Below are positions 28,681 to 38,539 of a stretch of 64,000 nt of DNA, piece after piece; the first letter of the stretch is position 1; the number at the start of each line of letters is the position of its first letter. The stretch lies in contig NZ_JAHZMP010000001.1 in assembly GCF_020748465.1 (NCBI RefSeq), forward strand, positions 1,054,001 to 1,118,000, given 5' to 3'. The translations under genes and the position numbers were made by a program. This stretch comes from Terrisporobacter mayombei. GTDB taxonomy: Bacteria > Bacillota > Clostridia > Peptostreptococcales > Peptostreptococcaceae. The notes beneath the pieces were generated by a model that did no database searches, had not been told where the DNA came from, and saw only the letters and a program-made list of their open reading frames with translations.

Positions 28681-29724
28681 TTAACTAATATTTCTTTGGC
28701 AGTATTTACTCACTAGTATTTCTATAGCCAAAGTATCTCTTATTAATCCATTTTTAATTTTAAAATCATTTTCTAATATAAAGTTTAACATATCTATTAT
28801 AATATCATCTGAGAAGTTACGACTTTGTTTTAAGGCTTTATTAACAACAAATTGTCTCAAACTTAATTTTTCACAAATTTCATTTACAGACGTTCCATCA
28901 ATTTGCAGACTTCTAACCTGTAGAACAATTTTAAATTGTCTGCTTATCATAGCAAATATTCCAAGAACAGATTCTCCTTCACTAATCATATCATTTAATA
29001 TTTTTATGGCAGATGAAGAATTCTTCTCGCCCATATAATCTATAAGCTTGAAAATATCATTTTCTATTTTCTTTTGAGATAATCTATCTATAATCTCATT
29101 ACTTACTTTATTTTCTTCACCTACAAAGGAGCTAATTTTAATTATTTCATTTTCCAAATCTGAGAGAGTCTTTTCACTATTTTTATCCCTATATCCTTGA
29201 GATTCAATAAAATACATAACTTGCGTGTTTTCTATTATTACCCCAAAACTTTCAAACTTTCTTTTTGTCCATTTAAATAAATCCATATCAGAAATTTTAT
29301 CACAGTTAAATACAACACCTTTTTCTTGTATTTTTTTTACTATCTTCTTTCTTTTGTCCACTTCTCCGTACACGACAAATACTAAAACTGTACTTTCTGA
29401 TATATTATCTAAATAATCTATAAAGAATTTTTCATCACTCTCAGAAAAATTCTTTCTTTTTCCTTTTAATAGTTCAAAATCCTTTACTATGGTAATTTTT
29501 TTATCATCCATAAAAGGTAGAGTCTCTATAGAACTTAACAATTGATCTGAAAAAACTTCTTTACCGTCTATTACATCTAAATTGAAATCAATCATAGACT
29601 CATTAAGACTTTCCTTAAAGTTTTTTATAGCATTATCAATTAAGTAATATTCTCTACCATATAAAAGATATATATTTTCAAAGTTTTTATTTTTAATATT
29701 CCTTATAATATCCTTGTAATCCAT
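28681..29724 (-). CDS. holA: DNA polymerase III delta subunit
   Basis: Clamp-loader subunit that opens the beta clamp. The 347 residues open MDYKDIIRNIKNKNFENIYL, with the LLYGREYYLIDNAI pattern of HolA, and have three domains of typical length. The start lies inside the 3' end of comEC (32-base overlap) with a GAAGGAG site inside comEC, so translation is probably coupled. Confidence 0.94.
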   Translation of the reverse strand: MDYKDIIRNIKNKNFENIYLLYGREYYLIDNAIKNFKESLNESMIDFNLDVIDGKEVFSDQLLSSIETLPFMDDKKITIVKDFELLKGKRKNFSESDEKFFIDYLDNISESTVLVFVVYGEVDKRKKIVKKIQEKGVVFNCDKISDMDLFKWTKRKFESFGVIIENTQVMYFIESQGYRDKNSEKTLSDLENEIIKISSFVGEENKVSNEIIDRLSQKKIENDIFKLIDYMGEKNSSSAIKILNDMISEGESVLGIFAMISRQFKIVLQVRSLQIDGTSVNEICEKLSLRQFVVNKALKQSRNFSDDIIIDMLNFILENDFKIKNGLIRDTLAIEILVSKYCQRNIS

Positions 29725-30958
29725 TTTCTTGCTCCTTCATAATTTTTAACTCTCTATATATCATATACGAAAAAATTAAAATGTAATAAAAAGTTACATA
29801 AAATAATTTAGGATTGTTAATTTCAATATATGCTAATTTATTCCCTGCGAGTTTGTCTAATAAATAATATACCATAATAATAATGCTTTTGCTTAAATAT
29901 GCTAAAATTTTTGATATTAAAATACTAAATCTAAATAAAATTACACTAATTATACTTAAATTCATTATTATACCAATTACAGGAACAACAATAATATTCC
30001 CAATAAGAAATAATACCGGTATTCCTTCGAACACATAATATATAATTGGCAAAGTTAATATATTAGCGCTTAAACTTATGGATATAATACTTATTTTTAA
30101 ATACTTATTTATTATTTTATAAAAATATATAATAGATAAAGTGGCTAAAAAAGATAATTGAAAAGATGTATTATAAATTATATAAGGATTATTTACAATC
30201 AAAAATACACCTATCAAAGATAGTGTGCATACTCCATCTCTTTTTTCTTCCAAGAATATAGCCAGATACATAATTACAACAAAAACTATGGATCTACTTA
30301 TAGATGGTGAAAATCCAATCATTATACTGTATAAGATCATTACAATAGTTAAAATTATAAGTTTATAAAATTTATTAATCCCTTTTATAATTATTGCTAT
30401 CATGGTACATAGTATGCCTGTATGAAGTCCAGATATAGCTATTACATGACTAGTACCAGTTTTTGAAAACATATCTTTTTCTTCTTTACTCAAGTTTTCC
30501 TTTTGACCTAAGATTAAAGAATTAATAAAATCAGATTTATCTTTATATAGATATCTAAATGTATCTCTCAAGTAAGCTTTTGTATTACCTATAAAAGTAT
30601 AGAATTTACTATCTCCTTGTATTTTATAATATCTTACAGTTATAATACCTTTAAATCCCATACTTTTTACATATCTGCCATAATTAAAATCATCAAAGTT
30701 CATTTCATCTAAACTTTTAATACTTCCATTTATTTCAACTATTTTACCTATTTTTATGTCTAGCTTTTTACTGTAATCATTTACTAAGTATTTTTCTATT
30801 TTATATTGATCATATTTATCTTTTTCAATTTTGTCCTTTATCACACCTTCTATAGTTATTTTTTCTTTATCCGCCATTTCATCTAAGGATTTGTTATTTG
30901 TATAAATAAAAGATATGAACAACAAAAATATAAATAATATTAATATTGGCCTTCTCAT
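29693..30958 (-). CDS. comEC: ComEC/Rec2 family DNA-uptake channel, lacking the C-terminal MBL domain
   Basis: Membrane channel for single-stranded DNA uptake. The 421 residues contain the N-terminal DUF4131/OB part (about 10-140) and the Competence domain (about 145-400, many helices; FSKTGTSHVIAISGLHTGIL is the signature), but stop before the metallo-beta-lactamase-like domain that full ComEC proteins (700 or more residues) carry. The ATG at 30958 follows GGAGG; 19 more in-frame codons upstream lack a site. It is followed by holA in the conserved order. A stand-alone ComEC-type MBL protein is at 33969. Confidence 0.88.
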   Translation of the reverse strand: MRRPILILFIFLLFISFIYTNNKSLDEMADKEKITIEGVIKDKIEKDKYDQYKIEKYLVNDYSKKLDIKIGKIVEINGSIKSLDEMNFDDFNYGRYVKSMGFKGIITVRYYKIQGDSKFYTFIGNTKAYLRDTFRYLYKDKSDFINSLILGQKENLSKEEKDMFSKTGTSHVIAISGLHTGILCTMIAIIIKGINKFYKLIILTIVMILYSIMIGFSPSISRSIVFVVIMYLAIFLEEKRDGVCTLSLIGVFLIVNNPYIIYNTSFQLSFLATLSIIYFYKIINKYLKISIISISLSANILTLPIIYYVFEGIPVLFLIGNIIVVPVIGIIMNLSIISVILFRFSILISKILAYLSKSIIIMVYYLLDKLAGNKLAYIEINNPKLFYVTFYYILIFSYMIYRELKIMKEQENGLQGYYKEY

Positions 30959-31114
30959 TTTTCCTCCATAATTCTTTTTATTTATTTTTATTATCATCAT
31001 CTTAAATTTTTTCAAACATATTATACTGCTCTCTTAAATAAAAAATTTGCTTAATTTAATCTATTGTATTGATGCCATGAAATTCCAAGCAACTACGTTG
31101 TTTAAATCAATCAA

Positions 31115-31162
31115 TTAGAAAAGAAGCATATCTTCTTCTGTGAAGATACGCTTCTTTTCTAA
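31115..31162 (-). terminator. Long hairpin at the end of the aminotransferase remnant
   Basis: 21-bp arms (31115-31135 and 31142-31162) with one mismatch and a six-base loop. It overlaps the stop codon of the aminotransferase stub and carries TTTTCTAATTG after the stem on the minus strand, so it is probably its original terminator. Confidence 0.7.
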
Positions 31163-31445
31163 ACTTCAACAGTTTCACTTACTGCTTCATTTAAAACTAT
31201 TCCTAGTCTTTTTATTCCTTCAATTATTTCATCCTCTTTACAGCTAGAATAATTTAATCTAAAGTAATTTTCCTTATTTCCACTTGGAAATAAAAACCCT
31301 CCCGGAACATAAGCAACATTATTTTCTACACATTTTTCCATAAGTTCTTGTGCATTTAATTTCTCCGGTAATTTAACCCATGTAAATAATCCTCCACTTG
31401 GATTAGTAAAGCTTACGCGCTTACCTCGATATTTTTCAGGATTTT
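31159..31445 (-). pseudogene. C-terminal remnant of a PLP-dependent aminotransferase (MocR or 2-aminoadipate type)
   Basis: About 95 codons in one frame: NPEKYRGKRVSFTNPSGGLF leads on to TWVKLPEKLNAQELMEKC, VAYVPGGFLFPSG and NYFRLNYSSC, all typical of the C-terminal domain of fold-type I aminotransferases related to MocR/GntR regulators and LysN. A TAA stands directly before this stretch, and the large N-terminal domain with the PLP lysine is absent; upstream DNA (31446-31598) is AT-rich and non-coding. No start or ribosome site belongs to it. It is a deletion remnant. Confidence 0.85.
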
Positions 31446-31573
31446 ATAAATATTCATAATAGTAGTCCTTTTTATTATTTTTTTCAACTGTTGTTTTATA
31501 TTCTATATACAAAATATAATTTTATAACACAAGTTCTTAATACTTTTTTTCAAAAGATTAAATTTTCACCTAA

Positions 31574-31600
31574 AAAAAGACAGCCTTTCGCTGTCTTTTT
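31574..31600 (-). terminator. Intrinsic terminator of the DUF2156-GNAT operon
   Basis: Perfect AAAAAGACAGC / GCTGTCTTTTT stem with a five-base loop, overlapping the stop codon of the GNAT gene. Confidence 0.9.
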
Positions 31601-32756
31601 ACACATATTCATTTATATAATTTTCTTTTTTAACAAAAATCAAATTTAAAAATTTTATAACTTCTTTATTTTCTTCTAAGTTATTTAATAAATAGGCTTC
31701 TTTTCCATTTATATAAGAAAACGCTAGTTGAGATATAGTGTTAATATCAAACTCTACATCATAATCAAAATTTCCATCTTCCAAAGTCAACTTGTTATTT
31801 TCTAAGCTAATTTTAAATATTTTATTATTTTCCTTTATATAATTATCCTTAATAGAAATAATTATACTTGATTTATCGTTGCCTTCTATATATAAGCTTT
31901 CTAAATATTTTTTTAAATTAATAACTCTTCCCATCATAAAAGGTTTTAATTTCATATTAACAGTTCTAGGATTTGATAAAGCAAATCTTATCTTATCATC
32001 TAAAGGCGATGTTATATTTACTTTTTTACATTGAGTATTGTGATTGTATATAAATCGCAACATTCCCTTAAGGGCATTCATATTTTTATAATATAACTCT
32101 CTAACAAAAATATCGTCTCCATTTATAAAATATATTATATATCCATCACTTTCCTCATTTTTATGAATATAAATATGTCCATCTTCACTTTCTATTTCTT
32201 TAAACAAATTTTCATAGTAATCTTCATCCCTTATTACTCTTCCATTTAAATTTTCTAAGAAAGATTTTTCTATATTTATCATTTCATTAATATGATCTGA
32301 ATTAGCCTTTATTAAACTGCCCGAAGATTTAAATCCACCTAAATCTTCTATATTAATTTCATACTCTATTTGATCATAACAATGCTCGTATCCATATTTT
32401 CTATACAATCTATAATCTATTGGCATCAATATTGATATAAGCTGTTCTTTTTTGTATAACTCATTTAAAGTAAAATCCATAATATGTTTCATATAGCCCC
32501 TACCCCTAGCTTCTGGCAAGGTGGATACTCCTACAACATAAGACGTCTCATATTCTTTATCATTCAATTTTATCTTATATTGATTTAATTGAAGAGAAGA
32601 GACTATATTTGTCTCTTCCTCAACTACTATTGTGTTATAATTTTTATATTTATTATTAAAATAATAATCTGTAAATTTAGGTCCATCATTAAAACAATAG
32701 TTCCAAATTTCCATTATATTATTTTGATCACATTCCCTAGCAAACCTAATCTTCAT
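31599..32756 (-). CDS. Eis-like GNAT family N-acetyltransferase
   Basis: A 385-residue protein with an N-terminal GNAT domain, including VVGVSTLPEARGRGYMKHIM (the acetyl-CoA loop RGRGYM) and MPIDYRLYRKYGYEH, a second GNAT-like part, and a C-terminal SCP2-like sterol-carrier fold (about 285-385). This domain order is that of the Eis family, whose members acetylate lysines, polyamines or aminoglycosides. The substrate here is unknown. It lies five bases after the DUF2156 gene, in one operon. Confidence 0.88.
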   Translation of the reverse strand: MKIRFARECDQNNIMEIWNYCFNDGPKFTDYYFNNKYKNYNTIVVEEETNIVSSLQLNQYKIKLNDKEYETSYVVGVSTLPEARGRGYMKHIMDFTLNELYKKEQLISILMPIDYRLYRKYGYEHCYDQIEYEINIEDLGGFKSSGSLIKANSDHINEMINIEKSFLENLNGRVIRDEDYYENLFKEIESEDGHIYIHKNEESDGYIIYFINGDDIFVRELYYKNMNALKGMLRFIYNHNTQCKKVNITSPLDDKIRFALSNPRTVNMKLKPFMMGRVINLKKYLESLYIEGNDKSSIIISIKDNYIKENNKIFKISLENNKLTLEDGNFDYDVEFDINTISQLAFSYINGKEAYLLNNLEENKEVIKFLNLIFVKKENYINEYV

Positions 32757-32761
32757 AAATC

Positions 32762-33667
32762 TTATACCTCTCTAACAGTATACTTTTCTACAAATCTAAC
32801 GGGGTGATAAGAAAGCTTAGCCTTTCTAAGTCCTTCTATTCCTAAATCTTCTTCTCTATTTATAAATTCTGCATCACTAAACTCATTAACTAAAAATTGT
32901 TGATTTATAAATGGATATAATCCTCTTATGATTGGATTAGCTTTTTCTATATGAATTAAGGCCATATTAGGATTAATATACTCTCCCATTGTAAAAGCTT
33001 CTAATTTCCCGTCTATAAATATTCCAGCTATTTTAAGTTTATCTTTTAAAATACTGTAGTTTTCAAATAGTTTCTTAATTCCAATAAGCTCTTCTTCCAT
33101 CTCTTCATCTACAGCATCATTTTCTTCTTTGTTGCTAGTCCATTCTTGTACTAGTTCTAAACAAGCATCAAAATCTTTTTCATCAAGTAATCTATATTCG
33201 TATCTTCCTTCATATTCTTTTTTGAAGTAATTTATATGATTTCTTTTTTTTACGTTCTTTCTACCCTTTAATTCTCTCATGCTTTCCCCATCATAAACAT
33301 AATCGAATAGATCTCTCTCTTCAATATAATTGAATTTTCCTGGGTAATTTTCCTTTAAGAAGTCTACTACTTCCTGTGTTATCCCTCTAAAATATATCTT
33401 CTTTTGCTCTTTTTCAAAGTAATCAACAACAAATTGTATAACTCTTGGCATATCTTCTTTTTTAGCTAACGGTAATATTGAAAATGTATTTCCTTCATAT
33501 TCTGCAACTATTACAGCAAATCCATCTCCTATATAGTAACCAGTTTTATATAAATGTTGCCACATATATAATGTATTGAAACAATATTCACATGCTTCAT
33601 AATCTACTAAATCGAAATATGGATTAAGCATTTCTCTACATTCCATATTTATATCTTTAAAAATCAT
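32762..33667 (-). CDS. DUF2156 (LPG-synthase C-terminal-like) protein
   Basis: A 301-residue cytoplasmic protein of the DUF2156 family, which has the double-GNAT fold of the catalytic domain of lysyl-phosphatidylglycerol synthase (MprF) but no membrane part. Recognisable segments are YMWQHLYKTGYYIGDGF, RDLFDYVYDGESMRELKGRK and NHINYFKKEYEG. It may transfer an aminoacyl or acyl group; the substrate is unknown. It is paired with the Eis-like acetyltransferase five bases downstream. Confidence 0.85.
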   Translation of the reverse strand: MIFKDINMECREMLNPYFDLVDYEACEYCFNTLYMWQHLYKTGYYIGDGFAVIVAEYEGNTFSILPLAKKEDMPRVIQFVVDYFEKEQKKIYFRGITQEVVDFLKENYPGKFNYIEERDLFDYVYDGESMRELKGRKNVKKRNHINYFKKEYEGRYEYRLLDEKDFDACLELVQEWTSNKEENDAVDEEMEEELIGIKKLFENYSILKDKLKIAGIFIDGKLEAFTMGEYINPNMALIHIEKANPIIRGLYPFINQQFLVNEFSDAEFINREEDLGIEGLRKAKLSYHPVRFVEKYTVREV

Positions 33668-33968
33668 AATTTCCTCCTAATTTATTGCTATAAATTCTAT
33701 GTTAAATAGTAATTTTACATTTGTATTTCATTATTAAATATTTTCGCTCAAAATTGAATTTAATATATATAATACCCTAACAATGCATATATAAACATTT
33801 TTATTTGAATTCAAATAATTTTTTAATTTTATTCATTGTATATAATATCACTTTTATCCAACGTAAACAAAAAATTTTATTTTTTTATTTTTTAAACGTA
33901 TAATAACTCCTATTTTAATTAATAATTGTGAATAAAATATGAAGAGTAATTATTTGGAGGATTTATTT
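33668..33968. other. Divergent intergenic region
   Basis: About 300 strongly AT-rich bases between the DUF2156 gene and the divergent MBL lipoprotein gene. It must hold promoters for both; no promoter pair stands out from the AT background, and no ORF or clear repeat was seen. Confidence 0.5.
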
Positions 33969-34802
33969 TTGATTAAGAAAATTAAATGTATGATTATAGT
34001 CTTACTTCTTATTTTATGTTGTGGTTGCGATAGATATAAAGAATTTCTATCTGTACATATTATAGACGTAGGACAAGGAGATTGTATTTTAATAAAAACT
34101 CCCGAAAATCAAAACATATTAGTCGATGGCGGAGATGATAATACTTATAAAATCATAAAAACTTATTTAAAATTGAATAAAATAAATAATTTAGACATAG
34201 TTATAGCCACTCACTTAGACAAGGACCACATTGGCAGCTTAGACGAAATTATTAATAATTTCGATGTAAAAAAAGTTTATACACCGAATCAAAAAGATGA
34301 TTCTTCTCATTATTATGATCTTGTAAAAGCTTGCCAAAATAAAAAACTTAATCTCAATCATTTAAGTAAAGGTGATTCCATAAAAATAAACAATACTACG
34401 ATTCTAAATGTACTTAGTCCTTCTTATATACAGGATAATAACAATCAAAATTCTATTGTATTTAATTTAGAATATAAGAACATGGATTTTTTATTTACAG
34501 GCGACTGCGAAGAAACTAACGAAATTGAAATGACTAATTCATTTGAACTTGAAGATGTTGATTTTTTAAAGGTTGCTCACCACGGAAGTAGTTCTTCTTC
34601 TACTGATAACTTTGTAAAGGAGGCCAGCCCTTCTATTGCAGCAATATCTTGCGGTTACAAAAACCAATATGGTCACCCTCATAAGTCAACCTTAGATACT
34701 TTAGAAAAATACGGCGCTAAAGCCATCCGTACTGACGTTAATGGTGATTTAATATTTTATAGCAATGGCTACAAGATTTTTAGCACTAAAAATTATAAAT
34801 AA
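33969..34802 (+). CDS. ComEC/Rec2-type metallo-beta-lactamase-fold lipoprotein
   Basis: A 277-residue protein with a lipoprotein-like signal (IVLLLILCCGCDR; Cys follows Gly) and then an MBL-fold domain of the ComEC kind: HIIDVGQGDCILIKTPENQN, NILVDGG, THLDKDHIGS (the HxDxDH metal motif), TGDCEE and KVAHHGSSSSST. It corresponds to the nuclease-like C-terminal domain missing from the comEC gene at 29693-30958, but here would act outside the membrane as a lipoprotein. The TTG at 33969 is chosen because TTTGGAGG lies eight bases upstream; an ATG 30 bases earlier precedes that site. The substrate (DNA, phosphodiester or other) is not shown. Confidence 0.85.
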   Translation: MIKKIKCMIIVLLLILCCGCDRYKEFLSVHIIDVGQGDCILIKTPENQNILVDGGDDNTYKIIKTYLKLNKINNLDIVIATHLDKDHIGSLDEIINNFDVKKVYTPNQKDDSSHYYDLVKACQNKKLNLNHLSKGDSIKINNTTILNVLSPSYIQDNNNQNSIVFNLEYKNMDFLFTGDCEETNEIEMTNSFELEDVDFLKVAHHGSSSSSTDNFVKEASPSIAAISCGYKNQYGHPHKSTLDTLEKYGAKAIRTDVNGDLIFYSNGYKIFSTKNYK

Positions 34803-34806
34803 TAAC

Positions 34807-34850
34807 AAAATAAAGAAGCTACATTTCAAAATGTAACTTCTTTATTTTAT
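34807..34850 (+). terminator. Intrinsic terminator of the MBL lipoprotein gene
   Basis: A 19-pair arm hairpin with one mismatch (34807-34826 against 34829-34848). A/T runs on both sides could serve both converging units. Confidence 0.85.
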
Positions 34851-34885
34851 ATGATAGAAAATTTTAAAGGAAGCTTAAACAAGTC

Positions 34886-35388
34886 TCATTGAATATAAAG
34901 TTCTACTTTTCCTCCTTGAATATTTACTAGACTTTTTATTATGCTCAAACCTAAGCCATGACCTTCTATATTTCTTGATTTATCTCCTTGAACAAATCTT
35001 TTCCCAATTGTATTAACATTGACATCTATATAATATTTACTAATATTTTTAAATATTATTTCAACATCTTCTTCATTTTTAAAGTTACCTAAATTTATAT
35101 ATCTTATAAGCTGAGATTTAACTCTAGCTATTAATTCCAATGGATAAAATGGTTTTGTGATATAATCATCTGCACCTATGTTTAAACCTAGAATTTTATC
35201 ACTGTATTTAGATTTGGCTGTTAACATTATTATTGGAATATTTTTTTCTTTTCTTATTTTCATAGTTGCTTCAATACCGTCCATATTAGGCATCATTATA
35301 TCTATTATTACTAAGTGTATTTCTTCACTATCTATAATCTTCAAAGCTTCTTTTCATCATCTACTACTAACACATTTTGCTTGCTCAT
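34886..35388 (-). pseudogene. Deleted and fused two-component system (response regulator receiver + histidine kinase tail)
   Basis: ATG at 35388 opens MSKQNVLVVDDEK, the start of an OmpR-type response regulator, but the frame breaks at once. The receiver resumes one frame over as EALKIIDSEE, with VIIDIMMPNMDG (phospho-Asp) and LTAK..DYITKPF intact. After about RVKSQLIRYINLG the protein joins without a stop to the end of a histidine kinase ATPase domain: EIIFKNISKYY, RFVQGDKSRN and GHGLGLSIIKSL (G2 box). So about 100 bp is missing inside the receiver, and the DNA-binding domain plus most of the kinase are gone. The resemblance is to VanR/VanS-like pairs. Non-functional as a two-component system. 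Confidence 0.88.
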
Positions 35389-35472
35389 TGCGCCAACGAG
35401 ATACCTTTGTCATTACTTCAGGCAACTCTCTTGCTTAAAATCCTCTTTCATCATAAAAAATATTATACATTA

Positions 35473-35496
35473 AAAAAAGCCCCTAAAAGGGCCTTT
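35473..35496 (-). terminator. Intrinsic terminator of tcdA
   Basis: GC-rich stem GCCC / GGGC with flanking A-T pairs, followed by seven T on the minus strand, seven bases after the stop. Confidence 0.8.
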
Positions 35497-35502
35497 AATA
35501 TA

Positions 35503-36207
35503 TTATTTATTAATTAAATCATTTACAACAACTGAAGCAATTATTAGTCCTCCTACAGACGGTACAAATGAAGTACTTCCTGGGGTAACCTTTCTTCCAT
35601 TCATTATTTTTTTCTTTAGCTCTTGTGGCTGTTCTTCAGAGTAAACCACTTTAAGTTTTTTAATTCTTCTATCTTTTAATTCTTTTCTCATTACTTTCGC
35701 AAGGGGACAAGTATGAGTTTTATGTATATCCGTAACTACTATTTTTGTTGGGTCTAATTTATTTCCCATTCCCATAGAAGATATTAGCTTTAATCCTTTT
35801 TTGTTACATTCTTCTACTAATAAAATTTTAGATGTAACCATATCTATTGCATCCACTACATAATCATAATTTTCTATTAGTATTTCATCTGTAGTTTCTT
35901 TATTATATTTTTTAGCTACAGCTCTTATATTTAAATCCGGATTAATATCTAGTAATCTTTCTTTCATTACATCTACTTTTAATTTTCCTACTGTTGAATG
36001 TAGAGCTGGTAGTTGCCTGTTTATATTTGTAACATCCACATCGTCAAAGTCTACTATAGTTATATTTCCAATTCCAGCACGAACTAAAGCCTCTGTAGCA
36101 AAGCTTCCTACTCCACCTACTCCAAATACTATAACATTTGATTTTTCTAATTTATCTATTCCTTCGTCTCCAACAATAAGACTTGTTCTCATGGCAAAAT
36201 CTTTCAT
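35503..36207 (-). CDS. tcdA: tRNA threonylcarbamoyladenosine dehydratase
   Basis: E1-like (ThiF/MoeB fold) enzyme that cyclises t6A37 of tRNA to ct6A using ATP. The 234 residues have the nucleotide motif FGVGGVGSFATEALVRAGI (about 28-46), NINRQLPAL, DAIDMVTSK, and the late TPGSTSFVPSVGG. Length matches TcdA rather than ThiF or MoeB. The ATG at 36207 follows AAGGAG. It is a single-gene unit next to metK. It is noteworthy that the window also has mtaB, another modifier of t6A37. Confidence 0.92.
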   Translation of the reverse strand: MKDFAMRTSLIVGDEGIDKLEKSNVIVFGVGGVGSFATEALVRAGIGNITIVDFDDVDVTNINRQLPALHSTVGKLKVDVMKERLLDINPDLNIRAVAKKYNKETTDEILIENYDYVVDAIDMVTSKILLVEECNKKGLKLISSMGMGNKLDPTKIVVTDIHKTHTCPLAKVMRKELKDRRIKKLKVVYSEEQPQELKKKIMNGRKVTPGSTSFVPSVGGLIIASVVVNDLINK

Positions 36208-36377
36208 ATGTACATTCTCCTTGATTTTTAAATAAATATTATTATAAATTATCTTTTATAATTTTAAAAGATAATTTATGTAATTAATTTTTAATATTAC
36301 ATAAATATCTCTTAATTATAATTTATTATACCTTATTTTCATATTTTGTATGAAGTCATATTAATAGAAATAAAAAG

Positions 36378-36413
36378 AACGAATTATCTATACAATAGTT
36401 AATTCGCTCCTTT
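36378..36413 (-). terminator. Intrinsic terminator of the speA-metK operon
   Basis: A long imperfect stem (about 14 bp, GAGCGAATTA / TAATTCGTTC core) followed by TTTTTAT on the minus strand, at the metK stop. Confidence 0.82.
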
Positions 36414-36417
36414 CTAT

Positions 36418-37611
36418 TTATCTATTTAAAGCTTCCAATCTAAGTATTTCTGCTTTATCAATTTTCTCCCAAGCAACACCTAGGTCAGTTCTTCCAAAAT
36501 GTCCGTATGCTGCTGTATTTTTAAATACAGGCTTTCTAAGTTCTAAATCTCTAATTATTGCACCTGGTCTTAAATCAAAATGCTTATTTATAAGTTCAAC
36601 TAAAACTTCATTGCTAACTTTACCAGTTCCAAAAGTATAAACAAATATAGATAGTGGTCTTGCCACACCTATAGCATAAGCTAGTTCTATTTCACATTTA
36701 TCAGCAAGTCCTGCTGCAACTATATTTTTCGCCACATATCTTGCAGCATAAGCAGCCGATCTATCAACTTTAGTTGCATCTTTTCCTGAGAATGCTCCTC
36801 CACCATGTCTTGAATATCCACCATAAGTATCTATTATTATTTTTCTTCCTGTAAGGCCTGTATCACCTTGAGGTCCACCTATAACAAATCTTCCCGTTGG
36901 ATTTATATATATTTTAGTTTCTTCATCTAATAAATTACATGGTATTACTTCTTTTATTACTTTTTCTATTAAATTTTCTCTTATTATTTCAGATTCCACA
37001 TCTTCGCTATGTTGAGTAGATATAAGTATAGTGTGAACTCTAAGAGGAGTATTTCCTTCATATTCTACAGTTACCTGAGTTTTACCATCAGGTCTTAAGA
37101 AATCTAAAATTTCGTTTTTTCTAACTTCTGTTAATTTTCTTGATAATTTATGAGCTAAAGATATAGGTAGTGGCATTAATTCTTCTGTTTCGTTACATGC
37201 AAAACCAAACATTATACCTTGATCCCCTGCTCCTATAGCTTCAATTTCATCTTCACCTTGTTCACTTGTTCTATTTTCTAAAGATTCATCTACTCCCATG
37301 GCAATATCTGATGATTGTTCATCTATGGCTGTTAACACACCGCAAGTATCACAATCAAATCCATATTTCGCTCTATCATATCCTATTTCTCTTATTGTTT
37401 CTCTTACAACTTTAGGTATATCAACATATGCATTTGTGCTTATTTCTCCTGCTACCAATACAAGGCCTGTCGTAACAGTAGTTTCACAAGCAACCCTTGA
37501 TAGAGGGTCCTGTTTTAAAAGTTCATCTAATATGGCATCTGATATTTGATCACATATTTTATCTGGATGTCCCTCTGTAACTGATTCTGATGTAAATAAA
37601 TGTCTCGTCAT
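36418..37611 (-). CDS. metK: S-adenosylmethionine synthetase
   Basis: Makes S-adenosylmethionine from methionine and ATP. The 397 residues start [20 protein letters not shown] and contain [16 protein letters not shown] and [19 protein letters not shown], the two family signatures. The ATG at 37611 follows AAGGAGAG; the 14 extra in-frame codons upstream run into the end of speB. Last gene of the polyamine operon, where it would supply SAM to SpeD. Confidence 0.97.
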   Translation of the reverse strand: MTRHLFTSESVTEGHPDKICDQISDAILDELLKQDPLSRVACETTVTTGLVLVAGEISTNAYVDIPKVVRETIREIGYDRAKYGFDCDTCGVLTAIDEQSSDIAMGVDESLENRTSEQGEDEIEAIGAGDQGIMFGFACNETEELMPLPISLAHKLSRKLTEVRKNEILDFLRPDGKTQVTVEYEGNTPLRVHTILISTQHSEDVESEIIRENLIEKVIKEVIPCNLLDEETKIYINPTGRFVIGGPQGDTGLTGRKIIIDTYGGYSRHGGGAFSGKDATKVDRSAAYAARYVAKNIVAAGLADKCEIELAYAIGVARPLSIFVYTFGTGKVSNEVLVELINKHFDLRPGAIIRDLELRKPVFKNTAAYGHFGRTDLGVAWEKIDKAEILRLEALNR

Positions 37612-37621
37612 TTTTCTCTCC

Positions 37622-38539
37622 TTATATAAGTTTATTTTTTTCTTTTTTTTCACGATTTTTTATTAAATTATGTGAGGCAACTAAAGATAATTCTCTTAGT
37701 ATTTTGCATGCTACAATCGTAGATACGTTACTTCTATCATAATCAGGACTAAGTTCTACTATGTCGCAACCCACTAAATTTATATTTGAATTTTTTAGTA
37801 TTTTAAATATTTGTTCAAACATTCTATATGTTATCCCTCCAGGTTCTGGTGTACCTGTTCCTGGGAATATGGATGGATCTAATACATCCAAATCTATTGT
37901 TAAATAAACATTTTTACCGCCTAATGTGGATACTATCTTCCAAAAAGTATCTATGGTATGAGTTTCCATATACGTGTGTCTTTCTCTTAAAGCAAAATCA
38001 AACTCTTCTCTTGTACCAGATCTTATTCCAAATTGAAATATTTTCCCATCACCTGTTATATCCCAAATTCTTTTTATTACTGTTGCATGAGAATTTTTGT
38101 TATTATTGTACTCTTCTCGTAAATCTGTATGAGCATCAAAATGAAGTACATATACATCATTATATTTTTCGCTAATTGCTTGAAATGCAGGAAGGATAAC
38201 TAAATGTTCTCCTCCTATCATAAATGGAAATTTTTCATCATTAAGTATTTCTTTTGTACCTTCATATATTTCATTTAACACTTTATCAGTGTCACCTATA
38301 CTTAACTCTAAATCACCCATATCACATATATTAAAGTCTTGTAAATCCAACCCCAATAGTGGACTATATGTTTCAAGTCCATAAAATTCCCCTCTCATGG
38401 CACTACTTGCAAATCTAGTTCCCGGTCTATTAGAAGTAGTTCCATCAAATCCAGCACCAAATACTATTACATCTGACTCTTCATAATCACATTCCATTTC
38501 CATAAACTGACCAATATTATAAAATCTATTATTTTTCAT
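37622..38539 (-). CDS. speB: Agmatinase
   Basis: Ureohydrolase that splits agmatine into putrescine and urea with two Mn2+. The 305 residues hold the metal ligands H112 (GGEH), D135, H137 and D139 (HFDAHTD) and D216 and D218 ([10 protein letters not shown]), then GTGTPEPGG. Arginase or formimidoglutamase are alternatives by fold, but the speA-speD-speE context favours agmatine. Its start overlaps the end of speE by 11 bases. Confidence 0.93.
   Translation of the reverse strand: MKNNRFYNIGQFMEMECDYEESDVIVFGAGFDGTTSNRPGTRFASSAMRGEFYGLETYSPLLGLDLQDFNICDMGDLELSIGDTDKVLNEIYEGTKEILNDEKFPFMIGGEHLVILPAFQAISEKYNDVYVLHFDAHTDLREEYNNNKNSHATVIKRIWDITGDGKIFQFGIRSGTREEFDFALRERHTYMETHTIDTFWKIVSTLGGKNVYLTIDLDVLDPSIFPGTGTPEPGGITYRMFEQIFKILKNSNINLVGCDIVELSPDYDRSNVSTIVACKILRELSLVASHNLIKNREKKEKNKLI

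Noticed and set aside
35389..35450. Possible helix-turn-helix-like fragment (LPEVMTKVSRWRNEQ) just upstream of the chimera
   Set aside because: About 20 codons in one frame, broken by stops on both sides; too short to assign to any family.
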